Assembly: GCF_011927825.1 (NCBI RefSeq) | Contig: NZ_JAATJI010000001.1 | Span: 496,001 to 560,000 of the forward strand | DNA: 64,000 bases | Direction: 5' to 3' | Origin: Polymorphobacter fuscus | GTDB taxonomy: Bacteria > Pseudomonadota > Alphaproteobacteria > Sphingomonadales > Sphingomonadaceae | Shown here: one piece after another, positions 8,043 to 17,315 of the stretch | Numbering within the stretch: position 1 is the stretch's first letter | Layout: each line of letters starts with the position of its first letter | Notes under the pieces: generated by a model | What the model was told of the DNA's origin: nothing | What the model saw: only the letters and a program-made list of their open reading frames with translations | Database searches by the model: none | Position numbers and translations under genes: made by a program

Positions 8043-9559
8043 TGCGCATCCTCCCTTTCGGGGCGTTCGAAGGTCACGTCATCCCGCGCCGGCCGCGCTT
8101 CCTTGCTGCCGGGCACGCCGTCGATCGGCTGGGCCTGCAAGTGGAACCGGCTGTGTTCGCTGCCGTCGGCCGGCGCCGCCACGAACAATCGCAGCTGCGT
8201 GGTGGCGTCGGGCGCCAACGTCACGCGGGTGCTGGGACCGGCCGTATCCCGGCTGCCCGCTTCGGTCCACATCACGGCACCCGGCAACCCGGACACCGAC
8301 ACATCCACGCCGCGCGGCCGCGCCTCCATGTTGCGCAGCTTGACCGTATAGCTGTTGCGGATGCTGCCGTCGGACAGCTGGACATAGCGCGGGTTGCGAT
8401 CGGACGCGACGCTGATGTCAAGCCGCGACCGTTCGCCCAGGCTGAACAGCATGGCGCCGCCGATCCCCGCCCAGATGGCGAAATACACCAGCGTACGTGG
8501 CCGCAACAAGGTCCCGAGCACCGGCCGCGGCGCGCCGCCGGCCTTTTCCACCACGGCATCTTCCAGCGTCGCATAGTCGATCAATCCGCGCGGCCGGCCG
8601 ATCTGCGCCATCACCTTGTCGCAGGCGTCGATGCACAGCGCGCAGGTGATGCACCCGATCTGCGGCCCTTCGCGGATGTCGATGCCGGTGGGGCAGACGG
8701 CGACACAGCTGTCGCAATCGATGCAATCCCCGGCCCGACCGGCGCGCATCGCGATGTTGATGCTTTCGGTGGGGAAGTCGGCCAACTGCGGCACCGGCTT
8801 TTTCAGCCCGCGCGTCCGCGGTTCACCGCGCCAATATTTGTAGGTGACGATCAGCGACTTCTCGTCGAGCATCGCCGTCTGGATGCGCGGCCAGGGGCAC
8901 ATGTAGATGCACACCTGCTCGCGCATCAGCCCGCCCAGGATATAGGTCGTGGCGGTCAGCACACCCACGGTCGCATAGGCAACAAACGGCGCACTGCCGG
9001 TGACGAAGGCGACCGCCAGCGTCGGCGCGTCGGCGAAGTAGAAAATCCACGCGCCGCCCGTCGCCACGGCAATGGCGATCCAGATCGCGTGCTTGGTGAA
9101 CCGCTTCGCCGCCTTGCCGGGCGTCATCGGCGCCCTGGCCAGCCGGATCTGGGCATTGCGGTCCCCGTCGGTCAGGCGTTCCACATGCACGAACAGGTCC
9201 GTCCACACCGTCTGCGGACAGGCATAGCCGCACCAGGCCCGACCGACGGCGCTCGTGACCAGGAACAGGCCGATGCCGGCCATGACCAGCAGGCCGGCGA
9301 CATAATAGAATTCCTGCGGCCAGATCTCGATCGAGAACATGTAGAAGCGTCGATGCGCCAGATCGATCAGCACCGCCTGGTCGGGCGCATAGGGGCCGCG
9401 GTCCCAGCGCAGCCACGGCGTGACGTAATAGATGGTCAGCGTCACCGCCATCACCAGCCACTTCAACCGCCGGTAAAAGCCATTGACCGCCTTGGGATAG
9501 ACGCCCTTGCGCTTGGAATAGAGCGGGCTGTTCGGGCTGATGAGGTCAAGCGCCGCCAT
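8039..9559 (-). CDS. ccoG: cbb3 oxidase accessory protein CcoG (polyferredoxin / Cu reductase)
   Basis: Membrane iron-sulfur protein of 506 residues; in Rhodobacter capsulatus CcoG reduces cupric copper for oxidase assembly. Several membrane helices precede two 4Fe-4S sites: Cys279, 282, 285 and 289 (CIDCDSCVAVCP) and Cys303, 306, 309 and 313 (CITCALCIDAC). The intramembrane motifs CGYACPQTVW and CIYMCPWPR are also present. The C-terminal third is an immunoglobulin-like periplasmic domain typical of the family. The ATG at 9559 was chosen because GGGAAGG lies five bases upstream; an in-frame start 63 bases earlier would run further into ccoP. It overlaps the ccoP 3' end by 14 bases. Confidence 0.94.
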   Translation of the reverse strand: MAALDLISPNSPLYSKRKGVYPKAVNGFYRRLKWLVMAVTLTIYYVTPWLRWDRGPYAPDQAVLIDLAHRRFYMFSIEIWPQEFYYVAGLLVMAGIGLFLVTSAVGRAWCGYACPQTVWTDLFVHVERLTDGDRNAQIRLARAPMTPGKAAKRFTKHAIWIAIAVATGGAWIFYFADAPTLAVAFVTGSAPFVAYATVGVLTATTYILGGLMREQVCIYMCPWPRIQTAMLDEKSLIVTYKYWRGEPRTRGLKKPVPQLADFPTESINIAMRAGRAGDCIDCDSCVAVCPTGIDIREGPQIGCITCALCIDACDKVMAQIGRPRGLIDYATLEDAVVEKAGGAPRPVLGTLLRPRTLVYFAIWAGIGGAMLFSLGERSRLDISVASDRNPRYVQLSDGSIRNSYTVKLRNMEARPRGVDVSVSGLPGAVMWTEAGSRDTAGPSTRVTLAPDATTQLRLFVAAPADGSEHSRFHLQAQPIDGVPGSKEARPARDDVTFERPEREDAQ

Positions 9560-10454
9560 CGACCTTCCCTTCGGCCAGGACCGCCGCGGGGTTGGCCTCT
9601 CCACCGCCGAGCGAATGGACATAGGCCGCCAGCATGCGGATGGTCACCGGGTCGAGCCGGGCGTTCCAGCGCGGCATGACACCGGCACGGGCATAGGTGA
9701 TCGTCGTGCGCAGCGCCGCTTCGTCACCGCCATAGAGCCAGATGCCGTCGGTCAGGTTCGGCGCGCCGAACTCGCGGCCGCCCTTGCCCTCCGCGCCATG
9801 GCAGGCAGCGCAATTGGCGGCGAACAAGGCCGCCCCGGCGGCGTTCGGCTTGCCCTGCCCCGAGATGTTGCGGACATGCCTGACCAGCTGGTTGATCTCT
9901 GCCGGCTGCAATATGTCGGCAAACGCCGGCATCTGCGAAAAGCGGGTCGCGTCATGGTCGGGGTTCCGGACGCCGTTGATAAGGGTGTATTCGATGCTTT
10001 TCAGGTCACCGCCCCACAGCCAGTCATCGTCATTGAGGTTCGGATAGCCCACCGATCCGGCGGCCCCGGCGCCATGGCATTGGACGCAATGCACCTTGAA
10101 CGCCGCGCGGCCGCCCTCGACCGCCGCCCGCAGCAGCGCCGGATGTTGGGGCAGCTGCTCGACAGGCGTTGCCGCGATGGCACGGTTGATCGGTGCCCGC
10201 CGGGCCGTGTCCGCCGCGACCTGGGCTTGATAGTCCGCCCGGCTGTTCCAGCGGATGACCCCTTGGGTGGCGCTGTGGCGCATCGGGATCGCCGGATAGA
10301 CGACGACATAACCGATGGCGAACACCACGCAGGCGACGAAGATCATCAGCCACCAGCGCGGCAGCGGCGTGTCGAGCTCCTCGATACCGTCCCATTCGTG
10401 ACCGACCGTCTCGGTGCCGGTGGGCGCGTCAATGCGCTTGGTCATCTTCATCAT
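9546..10454 (-). CDS. ccoP: cbb3 oxidase dihaem subunit CcoP
   Basis: Membrane-anchored dihaem cytochrome c of 302 residues that feeds electrons to CcoO/CcoN. One membrane helix (WWLMIFVACVVFAIGYVVVY) lies near residues 34-53. Haem-binding motifs are Cys123-V-Q-Cys126-His127 and Cys215-A-A-Cys218-His219, each with a later Met ligand candidate (FSQMPAF and GVMPRW). Three in-frame ATGs lie at 10454, 10451 and 10445; the AAGG sits too close to the first, so the third (MTKRID) may be the real start. It overlaps the ccoQ 3' end by 26 bases if the first ATG is used. Confidence 0.95.
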   Translation of the reverse strand: MMKMTKRIDAPTGTETVGHEWDGIEELDTPLPRWWLMIFVACVVFAIGYVVVYPAIPMRHSATQGVIRWNSRADYQAQVAADTARRAPINRAIAATPVEQLPQHPALLRAAVEGGRAAFKVHCVQCHGAGAAGSVGYPNLNDDDWLWGGDLKSIEYTLINGVRNPDHDATRFSQMPAFADILQPAEINQLVRHVRNISGQGKPNAAGAALFAANCAACHGAEGKGGREFGAPNLTDGIWLYGGDEAALRTTITYARAGVMPRWNARLDPVTIRMLAAYVHSLGGGEANPAAVLAEGKVDGGA

Positions 10455-10596
10455 CCTTGAAGATCATGTTGGCGGCGTCATGCAGCCGCTGGGTCGAACC
10501 CTTGCGAAAGGTCCAGCCGACGAAGGTGACGAAGGTCACCGCCATCATGACGAGACCCCAGGTGTCCGCGAGGTGTCGCAGTTCGTCGTAGGTCAC
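10429..10596 (-). CDS. ccoQ: cbb3 oxidase small subunit CcoQ
   Basis: Single-helix membrane protein of 55 residues that helps hold CcoP in the complex. It begins with a GTG overlapping the ccoO stop (GTGA) and reads [16 protein letters not shown], then a helix around residues 15-30 ([16 protein letters not shown]) and a charged tail [10 protein letters not shown]. The residues FVGWTFRKG match the CcoQ pattern of helix followed by basic residues. Its position between ccoO and ccoP is the standard order. Confidence 0.92.
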   Translation of the reverse strand: MTYDELRHLADTWGLVMMAVTFVTFVGWTFRKGSTQRLHDAANMIFKDDEDDQAH

Positions 10597-11345
10597 TTCG
10601 CCGTCTCCTGCGGCGCGGCGGCCTCGAAATCGACGAGCGTGCCCAGCATCTGGAGATAGGCGACGAGCGCATCCATCTCGGTCAGCTCCTGAGTGTTGCC
10701 GTCGAAGTCGCGCGCCTGCGACTTGGGGTAGCGTGCCTTCAGCGATTCCGTATCGGCCTCGGGATCGGCCTGCGCCTTCAGGTCGTCATTGGCCTTGGCG
10801 ATATCCGTGTCGGTATAGGGCACGCCGACGCGCCGCAGCGCGGTCAGATGGTCGCGCATGTCGCCGGCCTGAAGCGGCCGGGTCGCCATGAAGGCATAGG
10901 TCGGCATGATCGATTCCGGCACGACGCTGCGGGGATCTTTCAGGTGCTGGACGTGCCAACCATCCGAATATCGGCCGCCGACGCGGGCCAGGTCGGGCCC
11001 GGTGCGCTTCGACCCCCATTGGAATGGGTGGTCGTACATGCTCTCCGCTGCCAGGCTGTAATGGCCATAGCGCTCGACCTCGTCGCGGAACGGCCGGATC
11101 ATCTGGCTGTGGCAGTTGTAGCAGCCCTCGCGCATGTAGATGTTGCGGCCGGCAAGCTCGAGCGGCGTGTACGGGCGCACCCCTTCGACCTTCTCGATGG
11201 TCGAATCGATCCAGAACAGGGGCGCGATCTCGACGAGGCCGCCGATTGCCACGACGACAAGCGACAGCGCCGCGAGCAAGGTGACATTGCGCTCGATGGT
11301 GCGGTGGGAGAACCCCTTGTCGGGGTTATGCGGATCGTTGGCCAT
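10593..11345 (-). CDS. ccoO: cbb3 oxidase monohaem subunit CcoO
   Basis: Membrane-anchored cytochrome c of 250 residues. The N-terminal helix ([20 protein letters not shown]) spans about residues 23-42. The haem motif is Cys75-Y-N-Cys78-His79, followed by [10 protein letters not shown], which is highly conserved in CcoO. The later segment ESIMPTYAF carries the likely axial Met. It starts 12 bases after the ccoN stop and its stop overlaps the ccoQ GTG. Confidence 0.96.
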   Translation of the reverse strand: MANDPHNPDKGFSHRTIERNVTLLAALSLVVVAIGGLVEIAPLFWIDSTIEKVEGVRPYTPLELAGRNIYMREGCYNCHSQMIRPFRDEVERYGHYSLAAESMYDHPFQWGSKRTGPDLARVGGRYSDGWHVQHLKDPRSVVPESIMPTYAFMATRPLQAGDMRDHLTALRRVGVPYTDTDIAKANDDLKAQADPEADTESLKARYPKSQARDFDGNTQELTEMDALVAYLQMLGTLVDFEAAAPQETAK

Positions 11346-11356
11346 CGTCTTTGCCC

Positions 11357-12997
11357 CTATTCGGCAGGTTGGGCGAGCAGCGGCCGGTCGGCAGCAGCAT
11401 TGTAGGGCGTCTCGGTCATCGGCTTTTCGATGCGGATGCGCCCGGCGATCGTCATGGCGATGTTGAAGGCAAAGATCAGCGCGCCGGTCAGGTACAGCAC
11501 GCCGCCAGCGGCCCGGATCAGGTACATCGGGTGCATGGCGGCGACGACTTCGGCGAAGCTGTTCACCAGATAGCCGTCAGCGCCATATTCGCGCCACAGC
11601 AGCCCCTGCATGATCCCGGCCACCCACATCGACGCGGTGTAGAGAACGATTCCGATCGTCGCCGTCCAGAAATGCCAGTTGATCATCCGCAGGCTGTACA
11701 GGCGTTCCCGCTTCCACAGCCGCGGCGCCATGTAATAGACGCAGGCGAAGGTGATCATGCCGTTCCAGCCGAGCGCGCCGGAATGGACATGGCCGATGGT
11801 CCAGTCGGTATAGTGACTGAGGGAATTGACCGACCGGATCGACATCATCGGGCCTTCGAAGGTGCTCATCCCGTAAAAGGCGAGCGCCATGACCATCATG
11901 CGGATGATCGGATCGGTGCGGATCTTGTCCCAGGCGCCGTTGAGCGTCATCAGGCCGTTGATCATCCCGCCCCAGCTCGGCATCCACAGCATGATCGAGA
12001 ACACCATGCCGAGTGTCTGCGCCCAGTCGGGCAGCGCGGTGAACAGCAGGTGGTGCGGCCCGGCCCAGATGTAGAGGAAGATCAGCGACCAGAAGTGGAT
12101 GATCGACAACCGATAGGAATAGATCGGCCGTTCCGCCTGTTTCGGCACGAAATAGTACATCATCGCGAGGAAGCCGGCGGTCAGGAAAAAGCCGACCGCA
12201 TTGTGCCCGTACCACCATTGCGTCAGGGCATCCTGGACGCCCGAAAAGGCGGAATAGGACTTCGATCCGAACAGGCTGACCGGCATCGACAGGTTGTTGA
12301 CGATGTGGAGCATCGCCACGGTGATGATGAAGGCGAGGTAGAACCAGTTCGCCACATAGATATGGGGTTCGCGGCGGCGGACGATGGTGCCGATGAACAC
12401 GGCGCCATAAGCGACCCAGACGATCGTCAGCCACAGGTCGACATACCATTCGGGTTCGGCATATTCCCGGGCTTCGGTAACGCCCATGACATAGCCGGTG
12501 GCCGCCAGCACGATGAACAGCTGGTAACCCCAGAACACGAAGCGCGCGAGCGACGGAAACGCCAGCCGCGCCCGGCAGGTGCGCTGGACGACATAAAAAC
12601 TTGTCGCGATCAATGCGTTGCCGCCGAATGCGAAGATGACGCCCGACGTGTGGAGCGGCCGCAGCCGTCCGAAACTCGTATATTCGCTGCCCAGGTTGAG
12701 CGCCGGGAATGCCAGCTGCAGGGCGATCGTCAGCCCGACCAGAAGCCCGACAACGCCCCAGAACACCGTGGCGATGACACCCCAGCGGATCGGTTCGTCG
12801 TCATATTGGCTGCGATCGATGACGCGGCTGTTGGTGACATCGGCGGTGCGCAGTGTCACCACCGCCGCGACCAGCGCCGCCAGCGCGGCGATCCCCATGT
12901 GCATGGCAAAGCCGGCATCGACGGACATGACCGCGCCGAACAATGTCAGCAATGTCAGCAGAAAATAGCCGGCCGCCCGTATCATCGCCGCTTGCAT
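11357..12997 (-). CDS. ccoN: cbb3 oxidase catalytic subunit CcoN
   Basis: Haem-copper oxidase subunit I of C type, 546 residues, about 14 membrane helices. It reduces oxygen at the haem b3-CuB centre at very low oxygen. A haem b ligand His116 lies in RPLHTSG. The CuB region is [12 protein letters not shown], with the later pair GPHHLL. The haem ligands are in TIGHVHSG. The first 60 residues add two helices before the conserved core, as in many alphaproteobacteria. The ATG at 12997 has an ACGGGG site upstream; an ATG four codons later is possible. It is the first gene of a seven-gene cco operon that ends in ccoS. Confidence 0.96.
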   Translation of the reverse strand: MQAAMIRAAGYFLLTLLTLFGAVMSVDAGFAMHMGIAALAALVAAVVTLRTADVTNSRVIDRSQYDDEPIRWGVIATVFWGVVGLLVGLTIALQLAFPALNLGSEYTSFGRLRPLHTSGVIFAFGGNALIATSFYVVQRTCRARLAFPSLARFVFWGYQLFIVLAATGYVMGVTEAREYAEPEWYVDLWLTIVWVAYGAVFIGTIVRRREPHIYVANWFYLAFIITVAMLHIVNNLSMPVSLFGSKSYSAFSGVQDALTQWWYGHNAVGFFLTAGFLAMMYYFVPKQAERPIYSYRLSIIHFWSLIFLYIWAGPHHLLFTALPDWAQTLGMVFSIMLWMPSWGGMINGLMTLNGAWDKIRTDPIIRMMVMALAFYGMSTFEGPMMSIRSVNSLSHYTDWTIGHVHSGALGWNGMITFACVYYMAPRLWKRERLYSLRMINWHFWTATIGIVLYTASMWVAGIMQGLLWREYGADGYLVNSFAEVVAAMHPMYLIRAAGGVLYLTGALIFAFNIAMTIAGRIRIEKPMTETPYNAAADRPLLAQPAE

Positions 12998-13013
12998 TGC
13001 ATCGCCCCGTTTC

Positions 13014-13029
13014 GCTGACAGTCGTCAGC
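13014..13029. promoter_or_regulatory. Perfect inverted repeat upstream of ccoN, possible FNR/FixK-family operator
   Basis: GCTGAC-AGTC-GTCAGC is a perfect six-base inverted repeat with a four-base spacer. Its inner five-base arms (CTGAC and GTCAG) have the 5-4-5 geometry of FNR/FixK sites, but the outer base is C where the consensus has T. It is centred about 25 bases before the ccoN ATG, closer than normal for an activator site, so either the true start is further in or this is something else. No canonical TTGAY-N4-RTCAA box was found between 12998 and 13112. Confidence 0.35.
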
Positions 13030-13112
13030 GCCGGGATGCTATGCTTGCTGCGTCGCCGCTATACGGGCTAACCCGGACTGGGCACGACGCCCGGCGGGCG
13101 CAGCGACGGCCT

Positions 13113-13391
13113 TCAGCGGAAATTGTCGGCGTAGGCCTGCAGCTTGAGCGTGACCGGACCGAGCGGCATGACTTCGACCGTCATCCCCTGCGCCTGGGCA
13201 TAGGCGAGCGCTGCCTCACGCGTCGGAAAGCGCAGCTGGACCTGGGTTTCGGTATCGCCGGATCCCTGCCAGCCGGTCAGCGGATCGGCCCGCTGCGCTT
13301 CGTCGCGCTCGATTTCCAGCAGCCACTGGCCGGTCCGGGCCCGCCCGGACTGCATGGTGTTCTTGGGACGCTGATAGAGGCGGGCTCGCAT
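13113..13391 (-). CDS. Complex I accessory subunit, NDUFS4/ETC complex I family
   Basis: Protein of 92 residues matching the alphaproteobacterial homologue of the mitochondrial 18-kDa (NDUFS4) subunit of NADH dehydrogenase. Signature runs are MRARLYQRPKNTMQSG at the N-terminus, WQGSGDT in the middle, and KLQAYADNFR at the C-terminus, which is near-invariant in the family. The sheet segment with REAALAYAQAQG precedes the last strand. It lies six bases upstream of, and in the same direction as, the polyprenyl synthase stop end. Its role is to stabilise the NADH-binding arm of complex I. Confidence 0.93.
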   Translation of the reverse strand: MRARLYQRPKNTMQSGRARTGQWLLEIERDEAQRADPLTGWQGSGDTETQVQLRFPTREAALAYAQAQGMTVEVMPLGPVTLKLQAYADNFR

Positions 13392-13397
13392 CCGGCG

Positions 13398-14411
13398 TCA
13401 ATACGCCCGGGCGATGGCGAATTCCACTGTTTCGACAAGCGCCGTCTTTGCCAGGCCATTGGGGAAGCCCGAGATCGCATCTATTGCCTTGGCGCCGTAC
13501 ATACGCGCTCGCGCCATCGTGTCCTCGACCGCGCGGCTTTCCAGCAGCAAGGTCCGCGCCTTCGCCAAATCCGCATCGGCGACCGCCCGGCCGCTCATCG
13601 CCTCGCGCCAGAAATTGCGCTGGTCCTCGCTGCCACGCGCATAGGCAAGGATCACCGGCAGCGTGATCTTGCCGTCGCGGAAATCATCGCCCGAATCCTT
13701 GCCCATCGTGTCGGCGTCGGAGACATAGTCGATGGCGTCGTCGACCAGCTGGAAGGCGATACCCAGGTTGCGACCATAGGCCTGCAACGCCGCCTCGACA
13801 CTCGCGTCACGCTCGGCGACAATCGCCGCAATCTGGCAGGCCGCGGCGAACAGGGCGGCGGTCTTGGCGGTGATGATCTCGAGATAGCGATCTTCGCCGG
13901 TCTCGACATTGCGTTGCGCCGTCAGCTGCGCGACCTCGCCTTCGGCAATGATTGCCGAAGCGTGGCTGAGAATCTTCAGGACCTTGAGCGAGCCATCCTC
14001 GACCATCAGCTCGAACGACCGGCTGAACAGGAAGTCGCCGACCAGAACGCTGGCAGGATTGCCCCACAGCCGATTGGCGGTCGCCTTGCCACGGCGAAGC
14101 CCCGATGCGTCGACGACATCGTCGTGGAGCAGCGTCGCCGTGTGGATGAATTCGACTGCGGCCGCCAGCTTGTGGTGACGGGCACCGCCATATTCGAGCA
14201 GCGCCGCGCACCCCAGGGTCAGCATCGGCCGCAACCGCTTGCCGCCGCCGGCGATAAGGTGCCCGGCAAGCTCGGGAATCAACGCCACCGGCGATTGCAT
14301 GCGGTCGATGATGACATGGTTGACCGCGGTCAGGCCGGGCGCCGTCAACGCCACGAGACGGTCGATCGACGCTGGCGGGCGGTTGCGCAGGGAATGAACG
14401 GTAGCAGTCAC
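13398..14411 (-). CDS. Long-chain polyprenyl diphosphate synthase (quinone side chain)
   Basis: Trans-prenyltransferase of 337 residues that extends farnesyl diphosphate with isopentenyl units to make the ubiquinone tail, probably octaprenyl to decaprenyl. The substrate-binding motif GGGKRLRP is followed by the first aspartate-rich motif LLHDDVVD and the second, LVDDAIDY; the first has no inserted residues, as in long-chain enzymes. The GTG at 14411 was chosen because AAGGA lies about ten bases upstream; the frame extends further with no family support. Chain length cannot be read with certainty. It is divergent from the chorismate mutase gene, with 113 bases between them. Confidence 0.93.
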   Translation of the reverse strand: MTATVHSLRNRPPASIDRLVALTAPGLTAVNHVIIDRMQSPVALIPELAGHLIAGGGKRLRPMLTLGCAALLEYGGARHHKLAAAVEFIHTATLLHDDVVDASGLRRGKATANRLWGNPASVLVGDFLFSRSFELMVEDGSLKVLKILSHASAIIAEGEVAQLTAQRNVETGEDRYLEIITAKTAALFAAACQIAAIVAERDASVEAALQAYGRNLGIAFQLVDDAIDYVSDADTMGKDSGDDFRDGKITLPVILAYARGSEDQRNFWREAMSGRAVADADLAKARTLLLESRAVEDTMARARMYGAKAIDAISGFPNGLAKTALVETVEFAIARAY

Positions 14412-14524
14412 GCCGACAGTCCTTACCGTCAGATCACAAAGGTGCAACCCCGTCCCTTGCCACCGCGCGCATCCGCCGCAAAAGTGCGGCGCCAACATCG
14501 GTACGGCAACAGCAAGGAAACGGC

Positions 14525-14833
14525 ATGGCGGACGAGACACCGGGCGACGACACATTGGCCGCCTATCGCGAGAGCATCGACAACATCGACGCGGCGCTTG
14601 TCTTCATGCTCGCCGAACGCTTCAAGATCACCAAGGCCGTCGGTCGCTACAAGGCGCGCAGCGGCCTGCCGCCCGCCGATCCCGGCCGTGAGACGGCGCA
14701 GGTCGCGAGGCTTCGCGCGCTGGCCGCCTCGGCCAATCTCGACCCGGAATTTTCCGAAAAGTTCCTGCGCTTCATCATCGATGAAGTCATTCGTCACCAT
14801 CAGACAGCTGCGGTCGGCCAGCACGGCGCCTAG
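14525..14833 (+). CDS. Chorismate mutase, AroQ type
   Basis: All-helical enzyme of 102 residues that turns chorismate into prephenate for Phe and Tyr synthesis. The first helix carries YRESIDNIDAALVFMLAERF, with the arginine and aspartate pattern of AroQ, then KITKAVGRYKA with the conserved Lys/Arg of the active site. The C-terminal helix FLRFIIDEVIRHHQ completes the fold. It is a stand-alone mutase with no dehydratase or dehydrogenase domain. A-rich GGAAAC precedes the ATG. Confidence 0.9.
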   Translation: MADETPGDDTLAAYRESIDNIDAALVFMLAERFKITKAVGRYKARSGLPPADPGRETAQVARLRALAASANLDPEFSEKFLRFIIDEVIRHHQTAAVGQHGA

Positions 14834-14923
14834 CGTAGATGGGGCTCCGATGCCTTTGTCCGGAGATTGGCAAATGACCGCGAATCAAATGATTAGCGTG
14901 TTTTCCCGACCTCGGAACGCAAG

Positions 14924-16309
14924 CTAGACTGCGGCCGGCAATCGCAACTGCACCATCAGCCCGCCGAGATCCTCGGAATCCGCAAGGCTGATCGACCCGC
15001 CGTAAAGCTCCGCCACGTCGCGCGCGATGGCGAGCCCGAGCCCCGTCCCCGGCTTGTCGGTATCGAGCCGTTCGCCGCGTTCGAACAATTTGTCGCGCGC
15101 AGCAGCGGGAATGCCGGCGCCGTCATCCTCGACGATGATGTCGACGCAGCCGGGCTCACCGCTGATTGTCACGAACACCCGACCGCCGCCATGGACGGCA
15201 GCATTGTCGATCAGATTGCCGACCATCTCGTCGAGATCCTGCCGCTCGCCGCGGAACATCTTGGACCGGTCGCCGGCAAGGTCGATCGTGACGTCGCGGC
15301 CGATATGAATGCGACTTACCGTCCGCACGATAGCTTCCACGGCCTGCCAGACGTCCGTGCGCGCCGATGAATTGCCGCGCTGGCCGGCCGCCCGGGCGCG
15401 CGCCAGCTGGTGGTCGACGTGGCGCCGCATCACCTGCACCTGCGACGCCACCACCTGTGCCAGCGGATCGGCGCGGCCCTGGGTCTCGCCGATGAGCACG
15501 CTCATCGGCGTCTTGAGGGCATGGGCAAGGTTACCGGCGTGCCGGCGCGCCGCTTCGGCCTGGTGTTCGGTATATTCCAGCAACTCGTTGATCTCGCTGA
15601 CAAGCGGCGCGATTTCGATCGGAAAATCCTCGGGCACGCGCTTGGCCTGGCCCGACCGTACGGCGCCGATGGCGCGGCTGACCCGGCCGAGCGGCGACAG
15701 GCCATAGGTCGATTGCAGCGCCGCCAACGCCAGAAGGCCGACACCGAGGACGCCGAGCGACCAGAACAGGATGGTCCGCAGCTCGCGGGTCTGCGCGTCG
15801 AGGTCGCGGGTCGACTGCGCCACCTGGAAGTAAAAGCGCGTCGGCGATCCCGGCAGCCGCAGCGTGCGACCGACGACGCGCAGCGGTTCACCCGGAAAGC
15901 TGCGGCTGGCATAGCGGCACGGCGTCACGCAAAGCGCAGAAGGTGCCGGCCCCAGCACCCGATCCCACAGCGACCGCGACGGAAAGACCGGCTGTTCACT
16001 CGCCGAAACCTGCCAGTAAAGGCCCGAATAAGGTTCCGAAAAGCGCTGGTCGCCCATGGGACGCAGGAACCGGACCGCACCGGTTTCATCGATGTCGGCG
16101 GCGTTGATCATCCCCGACAGGGTGAATTCCAGCTGGGCATCGAAGCTGCGGGTGATCGTCCCGACCAGCACGCGGTCAAGCGCATAGCCGCCGACCGCCA
16201 GCAGCGGGATGATCCACGCCGCGGCAAGCGCGATCATCCTGAGGCGCAATGACCCCGCCAGCGACCAGCGTCGCGGCGGATCAGTCGGCGTCGTTGAGAC
16301 TGTAGCCAA
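14924..16309 (-). CDS. Membrane sensor histidine kinase, PhoQ-like
   Basis: Sensor kinase of 461 residues. One membrane helix lies at about residues 25-50 and a second at about 181-200 (LFWSLGVLGVGLLALAAL), flanking a periplasmic sensor of about 130 residues that has two cysteines in LCVTPCRYA. A HAMP linker follows. The phospho-acceptor is His263 in NLAHALKTPMSVL, the PhoQ-type H box. The ATPase domain has NLIDNAAVHG, DDGAGIP and GTGLGLAIARD. The start overlaps the response regulator 3' end by 29 bases, so the two are co-translated. The signal is unknown. The PepSY gene upstream suggests envelope or divalent-cation sensing, as in other PepSY-RR-HK sets. Confidence 0.9.
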   Translation of the reverse strand: MATVSTTPTDPPRRWSLAGSLRLRMIALAAAWIIPLLAVGGYALDRVLVGTITRSFDAQLEFTLSGMINAADIDETGAVRFLRPMGDQRFSEPYSGLYWQVSASEQPVFPSRSLWDRVLGPAPSALCVTPCRYASRSFPGEPLRVVGRTLRLPGSPTRFYFQVAQSTRDLDAQTRELRTILFWSLGVLGVGLLALAALQSTYGLSPLGRVSRAIGAVRSGQAKRVPEDFPIEIAPLVSEINELLEYTEHQAEAARRHAGNLAHALKTPMSVLIGETQGRADPLAQVVASQVQVMRRHVDHQLARARAAGQRGNSSARTDVWQAVEAIVRTVSRIHIGRDVTIDLAGDRSKMFRGERQDLDEMVGNLIDNAAVHGGGRVFVTISGEPGCVDIIVEDDGAGIPAAARDKLFERGERLDTDKPGTGLGLAIARDVAELYGGSISLADSEDLGGLMVQLRLPAAV

Positions 16310-16943
16310 GGCCGCGAGTCGTGCTGATCAGATCGGAGCCGAGTTTTTTGCGGATGCGGGTGATGAACACCTCGATCGTGTTCGAATCCCGATCGAAGTC
16401 CTGGTCGTAGATATGCTCGATCAATTCGGTGCGGCTGATCACCTTGCCCTTGTGGTGCATCAGATAGCTCAGCAGCTTGAATTCCTGCGCGGTCAGCTTG
16501 ACCGGTTCGCCATCGAGGCTGACGCGCCCGGAGCGCGTGTCGAGCCGCACGCCGCCGGCGGACAGTTCAGACGTCGCCTTGCCCGCCGCGCGCCGGATGA
16601 GGGCGCGCAGACGCGCAATCAGTTCTTCGGTCTGGAACGGCTTCGCCAGGTAATCGTCGGCGCCGGCATCGAGCCCGGCGACCTTGTCCGACCAGCTGTC
16701 GCGCGCCGTCAGCACCAGCACCGGCATCGTCCGGCCTTCCCGGCGCCAGCGGTCGAGCACAGTAAGCCCATCGACCTCGGGCAGGCCAAGATCGAGAATG
16801 ACGGCGTCATAGGTTTCGGTGGTGCCGAGATAATGGCCATCCTCGCCATCGGTGGCGGTATCGACGGCATAGCCCGCGCCTTCGAGCCCGGCCTTCAGCT
16901 GGCGAAGCAGATTGGGTTCATCTTCGACGATCAATATTCGCAT
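16281..16943 (-). CDS. OmpR/PhoB-family response regulator
   Basis: DNA-binding regulator of 220 residues, partner of the downstream kinase. The receiver has Glu7-Asp8, phospho-acceptor Asp51 in VILDLGLPEVDG, and Lys in LAKPFQTEE. The C-terminal winged helix includes LTAQEFKLLSYLMHH and NTIEVFITRIRKKLG, and ends in TTRGLGYSL. The ATG at 16943 (MRILIVEDE) was chosen over an upstream in-frame start because it begins the conserved first strand and AAGGG lies just before it. Confidence 0.92.
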   Translation of the reverse strand: MRILIVEDEPNLLRQLKAGLEGAGYAVDTATDGEDGHYLGTTETYDAVILDLGLPEVDGLTVLDRWRREGRTMPVLVLTARDSWSDKVAGLDAGADDYLAKPFQTEELIARLRALIRRAAGKATSELSAGGVRLDTRSGRVSLDGEPVKLTAQEFKLLSYLMHHKGKVISRTELIEHIYDQDFDRDSNTIEVFITRIRKKLGSDLISTTRGLGYSLNDAD

Positions 16944-17024
16944 TGGGGACCCTTGAGCATCGGCTGGCGCCGACTGGAAACGGGCACTGCCAGACAGTGC
17001 CATGAGCGAGCAGTCAGCGCCGTG

Positions 17025-17315
17025 TCAAAAACTCTGGCGCGACGATATTTTATTCCCGGTTCGGGCATCGACATCGACGTTGACGACATTGCCTTCGACC
17101 AGAAAGCGGAACCGGTAACGTTTCGTCGTTGCGTCAAATTCGGCCCCCACATAGTCGCCCGGGGTCTGCGCCACAACTCGGTTGCGGATCGGTTCGAACG
17201 GCATGATTTCCCCGGCGTCGACCAGGCCCTTGACGATATTCGGGCCGCCGGCGACCACAGGGGCAGCCGGCAGGCACGTCGCCATGAAAAAGAGAAATAA
17301 TGCCGTTAATCGCAT
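17025..17315 (-). CDS. Exported PepSY-domain protein
   Basis: Secreted protein of 96 residues with a clear signal peptide (LTALFLFFMATCLPAAPVVA) and a short PepSY domain. The end FLVEGNVVNVDVDARTGNKI is the PepSY beta hairpin with the D-A-R-T-G turn. It lies 81 bases upstream of the response regulator on the same strand. PepSY proteins next to PhoP/PhoQ-like pairs are frequent in alphaproteobacteria and are thought to modulate the sensor or a protease in the periplasm; that role here is inference. Confidence 0.82.
   Translation of the reverse strand: MRLTALFLFFMATCLPAAPVVAGGPNIVKGLVDAGEIMPFEPIRNRVVAQTPGDYVGAEFDATTKRYRFRFLVEGNVVNVDVDARTGNKISSRQSF

Noticed and set aside
8042..9679. 545-residue plus-strand frame over ccoG
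   Set aside because: No recognisable domains; the minus strand encodes an unmistakable CcoG with both iron-sulfur sites.
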